DNA from: Galdieria yellowstonensis
Taxonomy: Eukaryota; Rhodophyta; Bangiophyceae; Galdieriales; Galdieriaceae
Direction of reading: 5' to 3'
DNA length: 64,000 nucleotides
NCBI GenBank assembly: GCA_026122205.1
Contig: JANCYU010000024.1
Span: 62,001-126,000 of the forward strand
Both the position numbers and the translations under genes were made by a program. The notes beneath the pieces are model-generated. The model was not told the origin of the DNA and searched no databases. It saw only the letters and a program-made list of their open reading frames with translations. Position 1 is the first letter of the stretch, and every line of letters starts with the position of its first letter. Of this stretch, positions 45,188 to 55,600 are shown piece by piece.

Positions 45188-45619
45188 TTACGAGGCAACC
45201 GGAAGAGACTGAATTGCGATATTATTTTTTCCATCAACAACACAAGTATGGAAAGTTTTGCGACACATACTGTCTTCAGCAGCCTGCAACCGGGCTAAAG
45301 TTATAGATGGACTAAAGTGGTGTTTTCCGAATCTTTGAAAATTCGCTAAAACACTGTCAATTGGTTCCATCCCCTGTACTGAAACGTTTTGGGAAGTTTT
45401 CCAAATATAAATACCACAAGACGACAACGAAGGAGTGAAACCCAAAGCTTCCAGTTCAAGTAACAACTTGAGGGTGCCTTGGGAAGCGTTTTCGGGAAAA
45501 CTTAGGAACAATACAGTGTTTTCGGGGCTAGTCGCATAAAACTGCCCGCTTTCAGAAGATAAATAGAATACTGAAAATACTACCAAGTACACAATAGTCG
45601 TCTTCGGATAATTCCGCAT
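45188..45619 (-). CDS. Small secreted or luminal protein, unknown
   Basis: Single exon, 143 aa. It starts with a basic residue pair and a hydrophobic stretch (VYLVVFSVFYLSS), a credible signal peptide cleaved near residue 24. The mature part has N-x-S sites and three Cys. No domain was recognised. Its ATG at 45619 is 9 bp from the divergent PP2C start, and its stop is 29 bp from the CAF-1 stop. It occupies otherwise empty sequence and has protein-like composition, which supports it as a gene. Confidence 0.6.
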   Translation of the reverse strand: MRNYPKTTIVYLVVFSVFYLSSESGQFYATSPENTVLFLSFPENASQGTLKLLLELEALGFTPSLSSCGIYIWKTSQNVSVQGMEPIDSVLANFQRFGKHHFSPSITLARLQAAEDSMCRKTFHTCVVDGKNNIAIQSLPVAS

Positions 45620-45628
45620 TTGAATTCG

Positions 45629-46800
45629 ATGTTTGTTACCTCCACAAGTCGCGCCATTTTCAGAACTTTGGAGACCACTAGAATAGCCAATGTTGTCGCA
45701 TTGAGAAAGTCTGTGTTACCCTGTGCCTTTCATAACAAGGTTCTAAAGAGGAGTGCTATTGCACGGTTTACTATTCTAACTTGCGCAGCATCAGGCGAAA
45801 GTCAGCATAAAGAGAAAACAAACGGTAATAGGTTTTCCCTTGTGACTGGGGCTTGCTGTATTCCCCATTATGAAAAGGTAACAACATTTTATCGTCTTGA
45901 GTACTTTTGACTTTTGAACGTAGCGTGAAACAGGAGGTGAAGATGCTTATTTTATGACACCTAAAGCTGTTGGAGTTTTTGATGGTGTTGGTGGCTGGGC
46001 TTCCTTAGGCATTAATCCAGGTCTCTATTCTTCTCGTCTGGCAGAGTTGACCCAACAAAAAGTATCTATCAAGTAATTTGTCGTTTGTTTGCTTATTGCA
46101 GAGTCAGGTTGAAGAGCTTGGCCCTTGTGAAGTTGCGAAAGCTCTGGAGTATGCAGCTGCGAGCAACGATCAGTTGGGCAGCAGCACTGCGATGGTAGTT
46201 GGTATTTGTGGTGATAGAGCTGTAGGGGTGAGGAAGCCCAAGTCTGTTGTTTTTCCTCTTGTTACTTTTTCGCAAAGGTAAACCTTGGGGATTCGGGTCT
46301 TATCATTTTTCGTGATGGAAATATTGTATTCAAGACTGTTGAGCAACAACATTATTTTAATTGTCCGTATCAGTTGGGAACTGACTCGAATGATACCGTA
46401 TACATGGGACAGTAAGTTCTTCCTTACGTCTCTCGTTTACCTGACTCAATGTATCTTTTTGCAGAAAAATAGATGTTCCTCTTAGAATAGGGGATATTCT
46501 GATACTGGGAACCGATGGACTGTTTGATAATTTATTTGATACAGATATCAAGGCAGCAGTTGAGAAGACGAAAGGTAGTTTTGGTAAATGTTGCAGTTTG
46601 TTAAACTTATGCGTTGTTTTGTAGCGTTTCATCCAAATGAGTCTGCCATGTTTTTGGCGAAAAAAGCTTTGACTTATTCATTGGATACCAAGAGAGATGG
46701 TCCTTTTGCAGTAAATTCAAAAAAAGCAGGACATTTGTTTCTTGGAGGCAAAGCGGATGATATTACTGTCTTGGTGTGTAAAGTTGAAAGCCTAAACTAG
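45629..46800 (+). CDS. PPTC7: PP2C-family phosphatase, PPTC7/PTC7 type, organellar
   Basis: Metal-dependent Ser/Thr phosphatase. Six exons (45629-45877, 45924-46061, 46102-46227, 46278-46411, 46465-46574, 46625-46800; introns 40-53 nt) give 310 aa. The N-terminal ~50 residues are Arg/Ser/Thr-rich, suggesting import into mitochondrion or plastid. Motifs: GACCIPH, GEDAYFM, VGVFDGVGGWASLGI (metal-binding Asp), LGSSTAMVV, VNLGDSGLIIF, EQQHYFNCPYQL, LGTDGLFDN and GGKADDITVLV. The PYQL block and the short PP2C length mark the PTC7 subfamily rather than the larger cytosolic PP2Cs. Confidence 0.93.
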
Positions 46801-47000
46801 AGGATTTTTTACTAGTCAGCATCAATTCCTTTCCTACGATATTCGTTTTTTTATAAAGTTTAACAAAGCACTTGACTGAAGCTTCAGAACATATTTTGTG
46901 GCACACGATTTTGATAATTTGGATTGTGACTTGTCAACGATGAGCAGCTTTGCGTAGCGTTTCAGAGAATTTTCAGTTTTTGGAGCGTAGTTGCAGAACT

Positions 47001-50000
47001 ATGAATACGAAAGAAAGCCATGAGTTTGAAATTATTCAAGAAACTGTTACTCAAGACTTTAGCTTCCTGGAAGAAGATGATAAAAATGAAGCACATTTGA
47101 GCTCCTTTGATAAGGACACCCGTGAGAAGGAAGAGGGACATATAAGTTTGAGAAGTCATAACGGTATTACAGCACTGGAAGCAACGGAACTAGAGTTCGA
47201 AGAGGACGACGAAGACTTGGTTGAGGAAGATAGTCCCACCCAACTGCCTAGTTATGCTTGTTCTTATTGTGGAATACATGAGCCTGCGTGTATGGTGAAG
47301 GACGTCAGAGACGGAAAGTGGTTTTGTAATGCAAGGCTTGGGACACCCGGTTCGCATATTATTATGCACCTGGTTCGGACGAGGCACAAAGAAGTTTGTT
47401 TACACGAGAAAAACCCACTCGGTGAAACAGTCTTGGAGTGTTACAATTGTGGCACGAGAAACGTATTCCTGTTAGGGTTTGTCCCGGCACAGGGAGATTC
47501 TGTTGTGGTCCTCTTGTGTCGAGAGCCCTGTTTGCATTCTCTAGCAAAGAAGGATGTGGGTTGGGACTTGGAACAGTGGCAGCCACTGATAGAAGACCGT
47601 CAGTTTCTCTCCTGGCTAGTACGTATTCCATCTGAGAAGGAGTTGAACAGGGCTCGTCATATTTCGACGGAACAAGTGAATAAACTCGAGGAACTGTGGA
47701 AAACAAACCCAAATGCGACTCTTGAAGACCTTGAGAAAGGAGTTATCGGTGAAGAACCACATCCTGTATTGTTGCGATATAATGATGGTTTTCATTATCA
47801 GGCTATATTTAGTCCTTTGGTGAAATTGGAAGCTGAAACTGACATGAAAATCAAGTCAGAACAGTCACGTCCTGGTATATCTGTTCGTTGGGATGTGGGT
47901 TTGAACAAAAGACTTATTGCGTTCTTCATTATGCCTCAAGTTGCCGAAGGAGATTTGAAAATTTTAGTTGGTGACGAGTTGAAATTGAAGCACCCAGCGA
48001 GTAACTGGGAGTGCACCGGACACGTGAAAGGATTTACTGCAAATGAAGAGATTGCGCTTGAATTAAGAAGTGGCAAAGCAAGTGCCAATGCACCACGGGA
48101 GTGCCATAAAGATTTCAGTGTTGAAGTTATTTGGAAATCGACAACTTTTGATCGGATGCAAAAGGCACTACAGGCGTTTGCTGTAGATGAAACATCGGTC
48201 TCTGGCTATATTTATCATATGATATTGGGGCATGAAGTTAATAGACAACCAGCTCACGTCTTTAAGTCTCCAAGCAATTTAAATGCCCCCGGACTTCCAG
48301 AGCTGAATCCTTCCCAAAAAGCTGCGGTTAAAGCTGCATTGGAGTCACCTTTGTCCCTTATTCAAGGTCCACCGGGAACGGGCAAAACAGTTACATCAGC
48401 AACCATAGTTTATCACTTGGCAAATTATTTGAAAAATTCAAGTCAATGGCAAAAGATTCGCAAACATAGCAGACCGATTCTTGTCTGCGCACCGAGTAAC
48501 ATTGCAGTGGATCAATTGGCTGAGAAAATTAGCTGTACTGGCTTGAATGTCGTGCGTCTTTGCGCAAAATCACGAGAGGCAGTACTGTCTAGTGTTGACC
48601 ATCTCACTCTGCATCATAAACTTCGAAATCAAAGTTCTGAGAGTCCATCCGCAACAGAGCTGTTGAAGTTGATTCAGTTGCATGAAGAACTCGGCGAATT
48701 GAACGAAAGAGACGATAAACGACTGCGAACTTTAAAAAGAAATTTCGAAAAGGAAATATTGGAGTCCATGGATGTCATCTGTTGCACGTGTACAACAGCC
48801 GGAGATCGAAGAATCGCCCACTTCAGGTTTCGTGCTGTACTCATTGATGAAGCTACTCAAGCTACTGAGCCAGAGTCTTTGTTGCCATTGATACATGGAT
48901 GTAAGCAAGTTGTGTTTGTTGGTGATCACTGCCAACTTGGCCCAGTTGTAACATCTAAGACAGCGGCCAAAGCAGGTTTTGGTCAGTCTTTATTTGAAAG
49001 ATTGGTAGCCTTAGGTATCCGACCTTTAAGGCTTACCATTCAATATCGCATGCATCCAAGTTTAACAGAGTTTCCCTCGAACATGTTTTATGAAGGTACT
49101 CTGCAGAATGGTATTACAGCTGCAGAGAGGAAGCCAGGAAGTGTGAGTTTTCCTTGGCCTGATGCTACAAAACCTTTCTTTTTCTATGTACAAACCGGTC
49201 CTGAAGAAGTTTCTGCATCTGGCACCTCATTTCTCAATCGCGTAGAAGCAGATGCAGTTGAGAAGATTGTCTCCCATTTTCTGAAGAATGGAGTTGACCC
49301 GCAGAGAATTGGAGTAATAACTCCTTATGAAGGTCAAAGGGCTTTTATTGTTCAACATTTTCTTCGAGCTGGTACGATGAGATTAGAATTATACAAGGAA
49401 ATTGAAGTAGCATCGGTTGATGCCTTTCAAGGAAGGGAGAAAGACTTTATCATTTTGAGTTGTGTTCGTTCCAATGAACACCAGGGCATTGGATTCCTTT
49501 CAGATCCTCGTCGTTTAAACGTAGCCCTAACGAGAGCGAGATTCGGTCTCATTATTTTAGGAAATCCTAAAGTCTTAGCGAAGAAATGGTTGTGGGCATG
49601 TCTGTTACAACATTGCAAAGAGAATGGAGTTCTTGTGGAAGGTAGCCTTTCGAGACTGAAACCTTCCTTGGTTCAGTTTCCAAGACCGCGAAAGTTACAA
49701 AATTTGGATGGAAGTCGTATGAATATGATGCAGTTGTCTTTACCAACACTGACTGTTACAGATGGTCCTATGAACTTTTCAAACTTTCTTCCCTTTAGAG
49801 CGAATGGTTTCGGACAACAAATTATGCCTGTTCGACAGCAAGATTCCTCAGAGGATGCAACAATGAATAGTAACATGCATTCTAGTGGGTTGAAGTCCAT
49901 GAGGAATAACAGCGCAAACTCTGGTTTTCAGTCACCATTTATCACCTCGTTCTCACAAACGTTTGCTCAAGGTGTTGTTTTAGAAGACTATGGCCAATTT

Positions 50001-50018
50001 GCACCGGGATGGAAATAG
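47001..50018 (+). CDS. UPF1: UPF1/RENT1 RNA helicase (nonsense-mediated decay)
   Basis: ATP-dependent SF1 helicase that drives nonsense-mediated mRNA decay. Intronless, 1,005 aa, ATG at 47001. An acidic N terminus is followed by the CH zinc region (about residues 85-230: CSYCGIHEPACMVKD, CYNCGTRNVFLLGF). The helicase core has GPPGTGKTVTSA (about 456), APSNIAVDQLAEKI, LIDEATQATEPESLLPL (about 615), QYRMHP and VASVDAFQGREKDFIILSCVRSN. The C-terminal tail is short (about 115 residues) with few SQ/TQ sites, unlike the long SQ-rich tail of animal UPF1. The downstream gene may begin directly at its stop codon. Confidence 0.98.
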   Translation: MNTKESHEFEIIQETVTQDFSFLEEDDKNEAHLSSFDKDTREKEEGHISLRSHNGITALEATELEFEEDDEDLVEEDSPTQLPSYACSYCGIHEPACMVKDVRDGKWFCNARLGTPGSHIIMHLVRTRHKEVCLHEKNPLGETVLECYNCGTRNVFLLGFVPAQGDSVVVLLCREPCLHSLAKKDVGWDLEQWQPLIEDRQFLSWLVRIPSEKELNRARHISTEQVNKLEELWKTNPNATLEDLEKGVIGEEPHPVLLRYNDGFHYQAIFSPLVKLEAETDMKIKSEQSRPGISVRWDVGLNKRLIAFFIMPQVAEGDLKILVGDELKLKHPASNWECTGHVKGFTANEEIALELRSGKASANAPRECHKDFSVEVIWKSTTFDRMQKALQAFAVDETSVSGYIYHMILGHEVNRQPAHVFKSPSNLNAPGLPELNPSQKAAVKAALESPLSLIQGPPGTGKTVTSATIVYHLANYLKNSSQWQKIRKHSRPILVCAPSNIAVDQLAEKISCTGLNVVRLCAKSREAVLSSVDHLTLHHKLRNQSSESPSATELLKLIQLHEELGELNERDDKRLRTLKRNFEKEILESMDVICCTCTTAGDRRIAHFRFRAVLIDEATQATEPESLLPLIHGCKQVVFVGDHCQLGPVVTSKTAAKAGFGQSLFERLVALGIRPLRLTIQYRMHPSLTEFPSNMFYEGTLQNGITAAERKPGSVSFPWPDATKPFFFYVQTGPEEVSASGTSFLNRVEADAVEKIVSHFLKNGVDPQRIGVITPYEGQRAFIVQHFLRAGTMRLELYKEIEVASVDAFQGREKDFIILSCVRSNEHQGIGFLSDPRRLNVALTRARFGLIILGNPKVLAKKWLWACLLQHCKENGVLVEGSLSRLKPSLVQFPRPRKLQNLDGSRMNMMQLSLPTLTVTDGPMNFSNFLPFRANGFGQQIMPVRQQDSSEDATMNSNMHSSGLKSMRNNSANSGFQSPFITSFSQTFAQGVVLEDYGQFAPGWK

Positions 50019-51044
50019 ATGAAGTAAGCTTTATCATCTTCCGAAGAGGAGGAAGTATAACCTTTTGGCACCCTTATCGTGCAGTGTTTTGTGTTACAAG
50101 CGAGAGAATGGTACTGTGAAGCACGTTGAGTTGTCCTGTTTGAGAGAAACCTTTTCAAGTTGACAGAGAAGAAGAAGAAAGATCTGAAACCGACTGGTAC
50201 AAAACATTCAGTATTGGTGCAGCAGAGGTGACAACTTTAAATGTCTTTTGTGTGTTCCAAGTACTCGAAGATGAGAATAGTTTGTATCGCAGATCACAAT
50301 TTTTGCATTGGCAACTTGTGATTTTACGCAATCTCTGGAGGAATATCGAACACCTCAATAAACCCTTTGTGTGTGGAAGTGTTGTTTTGAAAATGTTAGG
50401 CTTTGTCTCAGGACAGTCTCTGAGCTACTTTACGTGTATGAACAAAGACGAGAGTTTGCTTTTAAAGTGTAAACGTCGGGTACCATATTCACGAATTCAC
50501 TGTAAGCCAAGTCATTTGGCTGACAAGAGACTAAGACGGACTTCTCGTAAGTGCTGCTTAGTTGCGTTCGTATAGTTGCAGAATTTTTCCTCAGTTTGCG
50601 TTTCGTGTCACAGCCCTTCAAGTGACTCTGAGCAACAGTTGGCCTGTTTTCGTTGGTTGCGTGATATGCAGAATATTGTAACGCTGCTTCTTATTAGTGG
50701 TTTGATTCCAAGTCCGCTCGTTAATGTAAGCGGTGCAGCAGCAAGTTCTTTTTCAACTATGTACAATGTGGAAAAATATGAAAGCCATCCTTCTGTTTTG
50801 GTTGGTTTGTTTTGAAACAAAAGGTTTTATAATTGTCCTACTTAGCAAAAAGGAACCTGCAATTTGGCAAGACTCTGAAAGCCAAGTTACTACTTCTGTG
50901 GAAAGATGGGAAGGAGAGTCCGCCTTGACTAAGTCTTCAGTAAAATTGCCGTTGTATCCTTCGCTGGTATCAGGTATATTACTTTTGTTCTTTATGTTCA
51001 TAGTGACTGCCTATCCTTCATTAAGATTCCTTTATCGGAGATAG
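50019..51044 (+). CDS. Multi-exon gene, partly resolved; C-terminal membrane anchor, unknown function
   Basis: Several exons in consistent phase can be chained. ATGAA at 50019-50023 is spliced to about 50088-50111, then to 50160-50216 (Glu-rich, ending TDWYKTF). Next is a region from about 50268 encoding ENSLYRRSQFLHWQLVILRNLW and a KPFVTVSELLYVYEQRREFAF block. Further exons lead near 50620-50730 to LACFRWLRDMQNIVTLLLISGLIPSP. The last open frame ends at 51044 with SKKEPAIWQDSES and one TM segment (SLVSGILLLFFMFIVTAY). I do not recognise the family. The first exon, abutting the UPF1 stop, and several inner junctions are uncertain. Confidence 0.45.
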
Positions 51045-51060
51045 CAACAGTGGAAACACT

Positions 51061-51313
51061 ATGAGAAACGATATTTTGCAGATGCGAGATTATAAAGGTT
51101 AGTTTGGCCCTTGCAGCTTGTTGTATTGTATGAAACTGGCAGAAAGGAAAATTTTCGTGGAGTAATTGGTTTCGAGCGGAGGATAATAGTCCTGTCGTAG
51201 AGGAAGAAACAGGAAAAAGTGGGAAGAAAGGTCGTTATATCTTTGTCATTGTGACACTGCTCGTTATTGCTTGTGTAGTGCCTATGATTCAGTATTATTC
51301 GTATGCGAAATGA
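51061..51313 (+). CDS. Small tail-anchored membrane protein, 67 aa (possibly RAMP4/SERP-like)
   Basis: Exons 51061-51097 and 51147-51313 (49-nt intron) give 67 aa. It has a polar N terminus, a basic KSGKKGR stretch, then one TM helix (YIFVIVTLLVIACVVPMI) and a very short tail. Size, topology and the IQ-like end of the helix recall RAMP4/SERP1, which stabilises proteins at the Sec61 translocon, but identity is too weak to assert. The start lies 16 bp after the preceding stop, so it could instead be part of a longer transcript. Confidence 0.5.
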
Positions 51314-51564
51314 CGTTGTTTAAATCAGTATTGAAATGTTTTGTTAGGTATACCCGAGAGAAGTAGGGGAATGATTTGCAAAGGGTCACCTGGAATCAAA
51401 AGACTTGAAGTGTCCTTTGAAGGGTTTTTTGTGTTACTTGGAAATAAAACTGTCCTTTGAAAATTTTGCTCCAAATATATGATTTTCCATTGGTTTTTGG
51501 TTTGTGTCTCATTGTTGTAGTTTAGGAGATAGGATATCTTTTCGGTACTAGTTTGTCACGAATT

Positions 51565-53835
51565 ATGATGAAGTGTGCAAAGTCGAGTTTTAAGTTGCAC
51601 ATTCACATCTTTCTCCTTGTATTTTATTTGACATGTACACAAGCAACCTTGACAAGTGTCGGTGAAATCCAGAGTTGTACAAACAATGGTTCGTCGTCTC
51701 TCCATTGCGCTAAAAAGTGGGTAAGTATGGAAAACATTTCTATAAAAATTCTCCATAATATTCTTCTTTGTAGGTCGTCACTCTAGCAGTAGCTAATGGA
51801 CAACAAGGTGTAGATTCAACTGTTGCCAAAGTATTTGGAAATGGAGACTCTCAGCCGTTGAAGGATCCTAGCGACCCAAACAAAGCATATCTGTTCAATT
51901 ATACTCTCCATATCACCTTGAGCAAAAGCAAAATTGCAATAGAATATCCTCTAGTATATGTGCAAGACTTTAATAACCAGCCGTATGAAATCGTATATGA
52001 AGCCAATTCCAATGGACCGCTAGAGGAATATACCAATCCTTGCGTGGACAGTTGGGGCGCTTCCAATCCGACTTGTGGATATGCTTATAATCCTCCCAAC
52101 GTAATAGATGCAGCAAACAGAGTTTATAATAGTCAAGGTTTCTGCTGCCAGTGTGGTGTTTCTGACTACTTGGCAGAAGGAACAAGAGAAGGTCTCTCTT
52201 GTAATCTCTTGGGAAGTCTTTTCCAAGTAGAACCAAGCCAAGCAGCCCACTGCTTACGGTTCGACCCATTGTGGTATAGTGGTTTTACAATTGGAACTTA
52301 TCAGGTACGTATCAAACAACCACAAGATAAATGAAGTTAACCATACTTTGTAGTTGTATTATTGGGTTACAGTGAATATTTCAAAGTGTCCACTAAACAC
52401 AACAGTGGTTAATAGTAGCGTTTGTACTTTCGAAACCTTTCAGGTGGGACCAAGTAGTCCGCTTGCTTATTCAGACAAATATAGGACGCAGATTCAGGAT
52501 ATTGGAGACTTTGCACCGTGGCAAGGCACACCAACCTATTCGAATAAATATCTGATGAAACCTGATTATTGTCAAGACTCCCAGATGTGGTGTCTTAATC
52601 GCACTGCTGATATTCCTTCGGAAATTGCCAAGTGGATGCTGGTGGATACAGATCAAGTAACTTTATCAGGAGATGAGTGCAACAAAGTTGGAGTTAGTTA
52701 TTCTGCATTTCAGGATCAGTCTAGTCGTTGTCTCCGTGCCGTGAACTCCTGTTTGGCCAACCAGCTAGAAAACTTCTACAAGCAGGATATGAAGGCTCTG
52801 CAAGATGGAACCACGGGGAACTATTTTGTTCAATTTTTTGGTGACTTTGATGGTAGTAATGTTTCTGGAGCCAATCCGAAAATGCGTTTTTGGACAGATA
52901 GGACCCAAAGTAGTGATATATTGCTGGAATTTGCAGCAGAAAGCCTGTTTCATGTAGTAGACGTAAGTGACGGCAGAATAATTGATGCAGAGGCCAATCT
53001 AGTTGAAGCTTATTCCAAAAATGGAAAAATGGAAGTAACCTTACAAAATACTGGTCAGGTAGAGGCCTCTTATGAAGTTACTGTTTCTTGCCCAAATAAT
53101 ATTCTTCCTATATTGGCACAGCAAGTTTATCTTCAACCCAATCAAACCAAAAATGTTACATTTCAAGTAGATGTGGAAGATACACATGGAGGGAATTTCT
53201 CTTGTAATGTATCCTTGCAGAACTCCATAGGTCAGTCAATTTCGAGCTATAAAGTTAGGGTCGAGTCTTCAGGTATCAACGTCACGAGTGGGCCACAGGC
53301 TGGTCAACCTAGTGGATCTGATGGAGCAAGTACCAACAATTATGGTAGTTCAAGTGCTTGCCAGAAAAGCTGTGGTAGCTTCTTTAATATTATATGCTTC
53401 TTTGAGCACAGTTGCTGGTTGAATATTCTTTACGTGATATTAGTTGTGGTTGCACTTATTGTTGGAGGCTGCATTGGCATCAAATTATTCATGCACTTTG
53501 GCCTTAGTTTTATGATGGATCTGTTTAAAATGCCTCCACGAAGAAAGCGAAACAAACGGAATCGTGACAGTCACGAACAAGTTGACTCGTCGGTAGGCAG
53601 CTCCTGCGATTCAGTGGGATACGTTCCTCCTCCTGCAGCAGTCTATTATGTACCAAGAAGACATCGTTACCCTGAGAGAAGACAACGGATTATTGCGACA
53701 CCGGAAGGTTACCCTTTGGAGCTGGAGCCGATCCAGAATTACGTCGAATCAACGCATCCAAAAAATAGTCGACCAGTTCGAACCAAAAATAGGCACAGAG
53801 GATATCCAAAAGTCCATGAAAAGACACAATTTTGA
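51565..53835 (+). CDS. HAP2: HAP2/GCS1 gamete fusogen
   Basis: Single-pass membrane protein that fuses gamete plasma membranes. It is structurally a class II-type fusion protein. Exons 51565-51720, 51774-52304 and 52354-53835 (introns 53 and 49 nt) give 722 aa. Seen: a signal peptide (about residues 1-27), a Cys-rich ectodomain with the family GFCCQCG segment (about 172-178), and the HAP2-GCS1 signature CLRFDPLWYSGFTIGTYQ followed by YYWVTVNI across intron 2. A late immunoglobulin-like part and a Cys-rich juxtamembrane stretch lead to one TM helix (about 583-607). A basic tail (RRKRNKRN) of ~110 residues follows. All expected regions are present, with no breaks. Confidence 0.95.
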
Positions 53836-53954
53836 TTTTGTACTGTTTAGAAACTATCGAAACAATACTTCTGTGTTCATTATTCAAGCTATGCCTTTTA
53901 CAATATACTACTTGAAATCCTGTATAGAATTACATGTAAAAAAATTGCGCAAAA

Positions 53955-55056
53955 TTATGTTTCCTTGTTTTGTCGTCTAATCTTATGAGAAGGTCGGTCC
54001 TTCTTTTCATGTTTCTTTTTGGACGAATGTCGAAGGTTTACGTCACCGTGAGTTACACCTCGGTTTGGTTTCGGAACTTGGATCTCACTTTCTATAGAAG
54101 TCACTTCACTATATGATGGAATTAAATTGGGCTTTGCTATCGGTTGCTCTGGATACACTGTCACTGGCATGGCATGATCGACAGTATCTGTTGTTTTCCA
54201 GTTTCTCCATTTTCTACTCGTTGCTGGAACTTTAGTATACATAGGAATAGCAGTGCTATCTTGAGGAACGCCTTGATAGTTATGTGATAACATAACGTTG
54301 TCGCGATGATGAAAAGCTGCGGATGTTGGTGAAGGTGGCATCCAGACAGAAGGTGGCTGCTGGATATAAACTGGTTGCATAGAAGGCTGATGATGTGTAC
54401 ACTCGTGACATGCAGTTGGATGATTCGTACAATAGGAAGAATGAGGTACACTCGAATGATGCTGACACGAGGCACAGTTCTTACAAGCTCCTCTTTGGGT
54501 ATTAAAACCTGAAAAAGAAAGAGAATCTATGCAACCACAACAACAACAATCTTGAATACATTGCGTCAATGGACGTCGGCAACAACAACATACACAAACT
54601 CCGATAATAATCACAATCACTATAATGATAATCTAACGAAAGTTAGGTAGATAATTCGCCTGCAACCGATGCAACTACTTACAACAGAATATTCTGTTGT
54701 AGAAACAGTCGAGGACGAAGTACCGCTTGAGTTATTGGTGGAGGAAGAACCAACATAAAGGTTACAGTATACGCGAGTTGATGGGTTTTGGTCAATAGCT
54801 GTTTCCCATCCGCTCTTACAAACGCATAAATTTTCGCTGGCAATGTATTCCTTTGTTCCATTCTTTGAACAATTACGCTTTTCAAAATGTAAAACTAGTT
54901 CATGATTCTAAGCAAGTAATGAATAAGGAAGTACGCTTAACAACTTCTAAACTGATATACCTGGTGCACATTTTGCATTTCAGATGAAGAAAAGAATAAA
55001 ACGAAGAATATACAAAATATTGCAAAATTCGAAACAATCCACCCAATATTTCTCAT
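53955..55056 (-). CDS. Single-pass membrane protein with EGF-like motif and Cys-rich juxtamembrane cluster
   Basis: Exons 55056-54961, 54907-54683 and 54632-53955 (introns 53 and 50 nt) give 332 aa. An N-terminal signal peptide (about 1-27) precedes a short extracellular part with LCVCKSGWE (the C-x-C-x2-G-W turn of EGF domains) and a Ser/Thr-rich stalk. One TM helix (IIIIVIVIIIGV) comes next. Directly after it is a dense Cys cluster (CVCCCCRR, then CCCCGC), a likely palmitoylation site. The long tail has CxxC and His pairs, a Pro-rich segment and a basic end. Family unknown. It converges on HAP2, 119 bp between stops. Confidence 0.75.
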
Positions 55057-55235
55057 AATATCGTTCAACAATAAATTTCCTTTGACGTTGAAACTGCGCG
55101 TCAACATTCAATGCGACCTCACAAGAGACGCCAAGACGCCCATTGATATTCTGAGGGTGCGGAAGGTCGTGGGGGACAACGAAGTGGCCACTAGACCACC
55201 TGTCTCCAGTTCTCTTTTCTGAAGCGTTCAACACT

Positions 55236-55547
55236 TTAGAACGAAAATGAACCGGCAGGCACGTCCTCAGTCGCACCATCTAACTCTTTTAGTTGTTGTT
55301 TGAGCCTATAGTTCTCCATCTTTACAGGTTGAAGACTCTCTATCTGCTTCTTCAGCGACACATTCTCCTTCTCAAGCTGTTCTAACAACTCCAACCTCCG
55401 CTTTCTGGAGCGTTCAGCAGATGCTCGGTTATGTAAAATCCTTCTAAGCTTTTTCTCTTCGCTAGATAACTCTCCTATAGGAAGACTTAACACTTTCTTC
55501 TTCAGTTCTACAGGTATTGATTTGACGTCCCATTTCTCACTTTCCAT
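55236..55547 (-). CDS. Minimal bZIP transcription factor, 103 aa
   Basis: Single exon, ATG at 55547. A basic region LRRILHNRASAERSRKRR contains the N-x7-R DNA-contact motif and is followed by a leucine zipper of about four heptads (LLEQLEKENVSLKKQIESL). The whole protein is little more than the bZIP, so it may act as a heterodimer partner or need other subunits for activation. The target site and pathway are unknown. Its start diverges from lycopene cyclase by 53 bp. Confidence 0.9.
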   Translation of the reverse strand: MESEKWDVKSIPVELKKKVLSLPIGELSSEEKKLRRILHNRASAERSRKRRLELLEQLEKENVSLKKQIESLQPVKMENYRLKQQLKELDGATEDVPAGSFSF

Positions 55548-55600
55548 AATCCTTACGCACGCAGATTGGGAACGATGTGTCTCTGATTGTGCTTGTCAAT

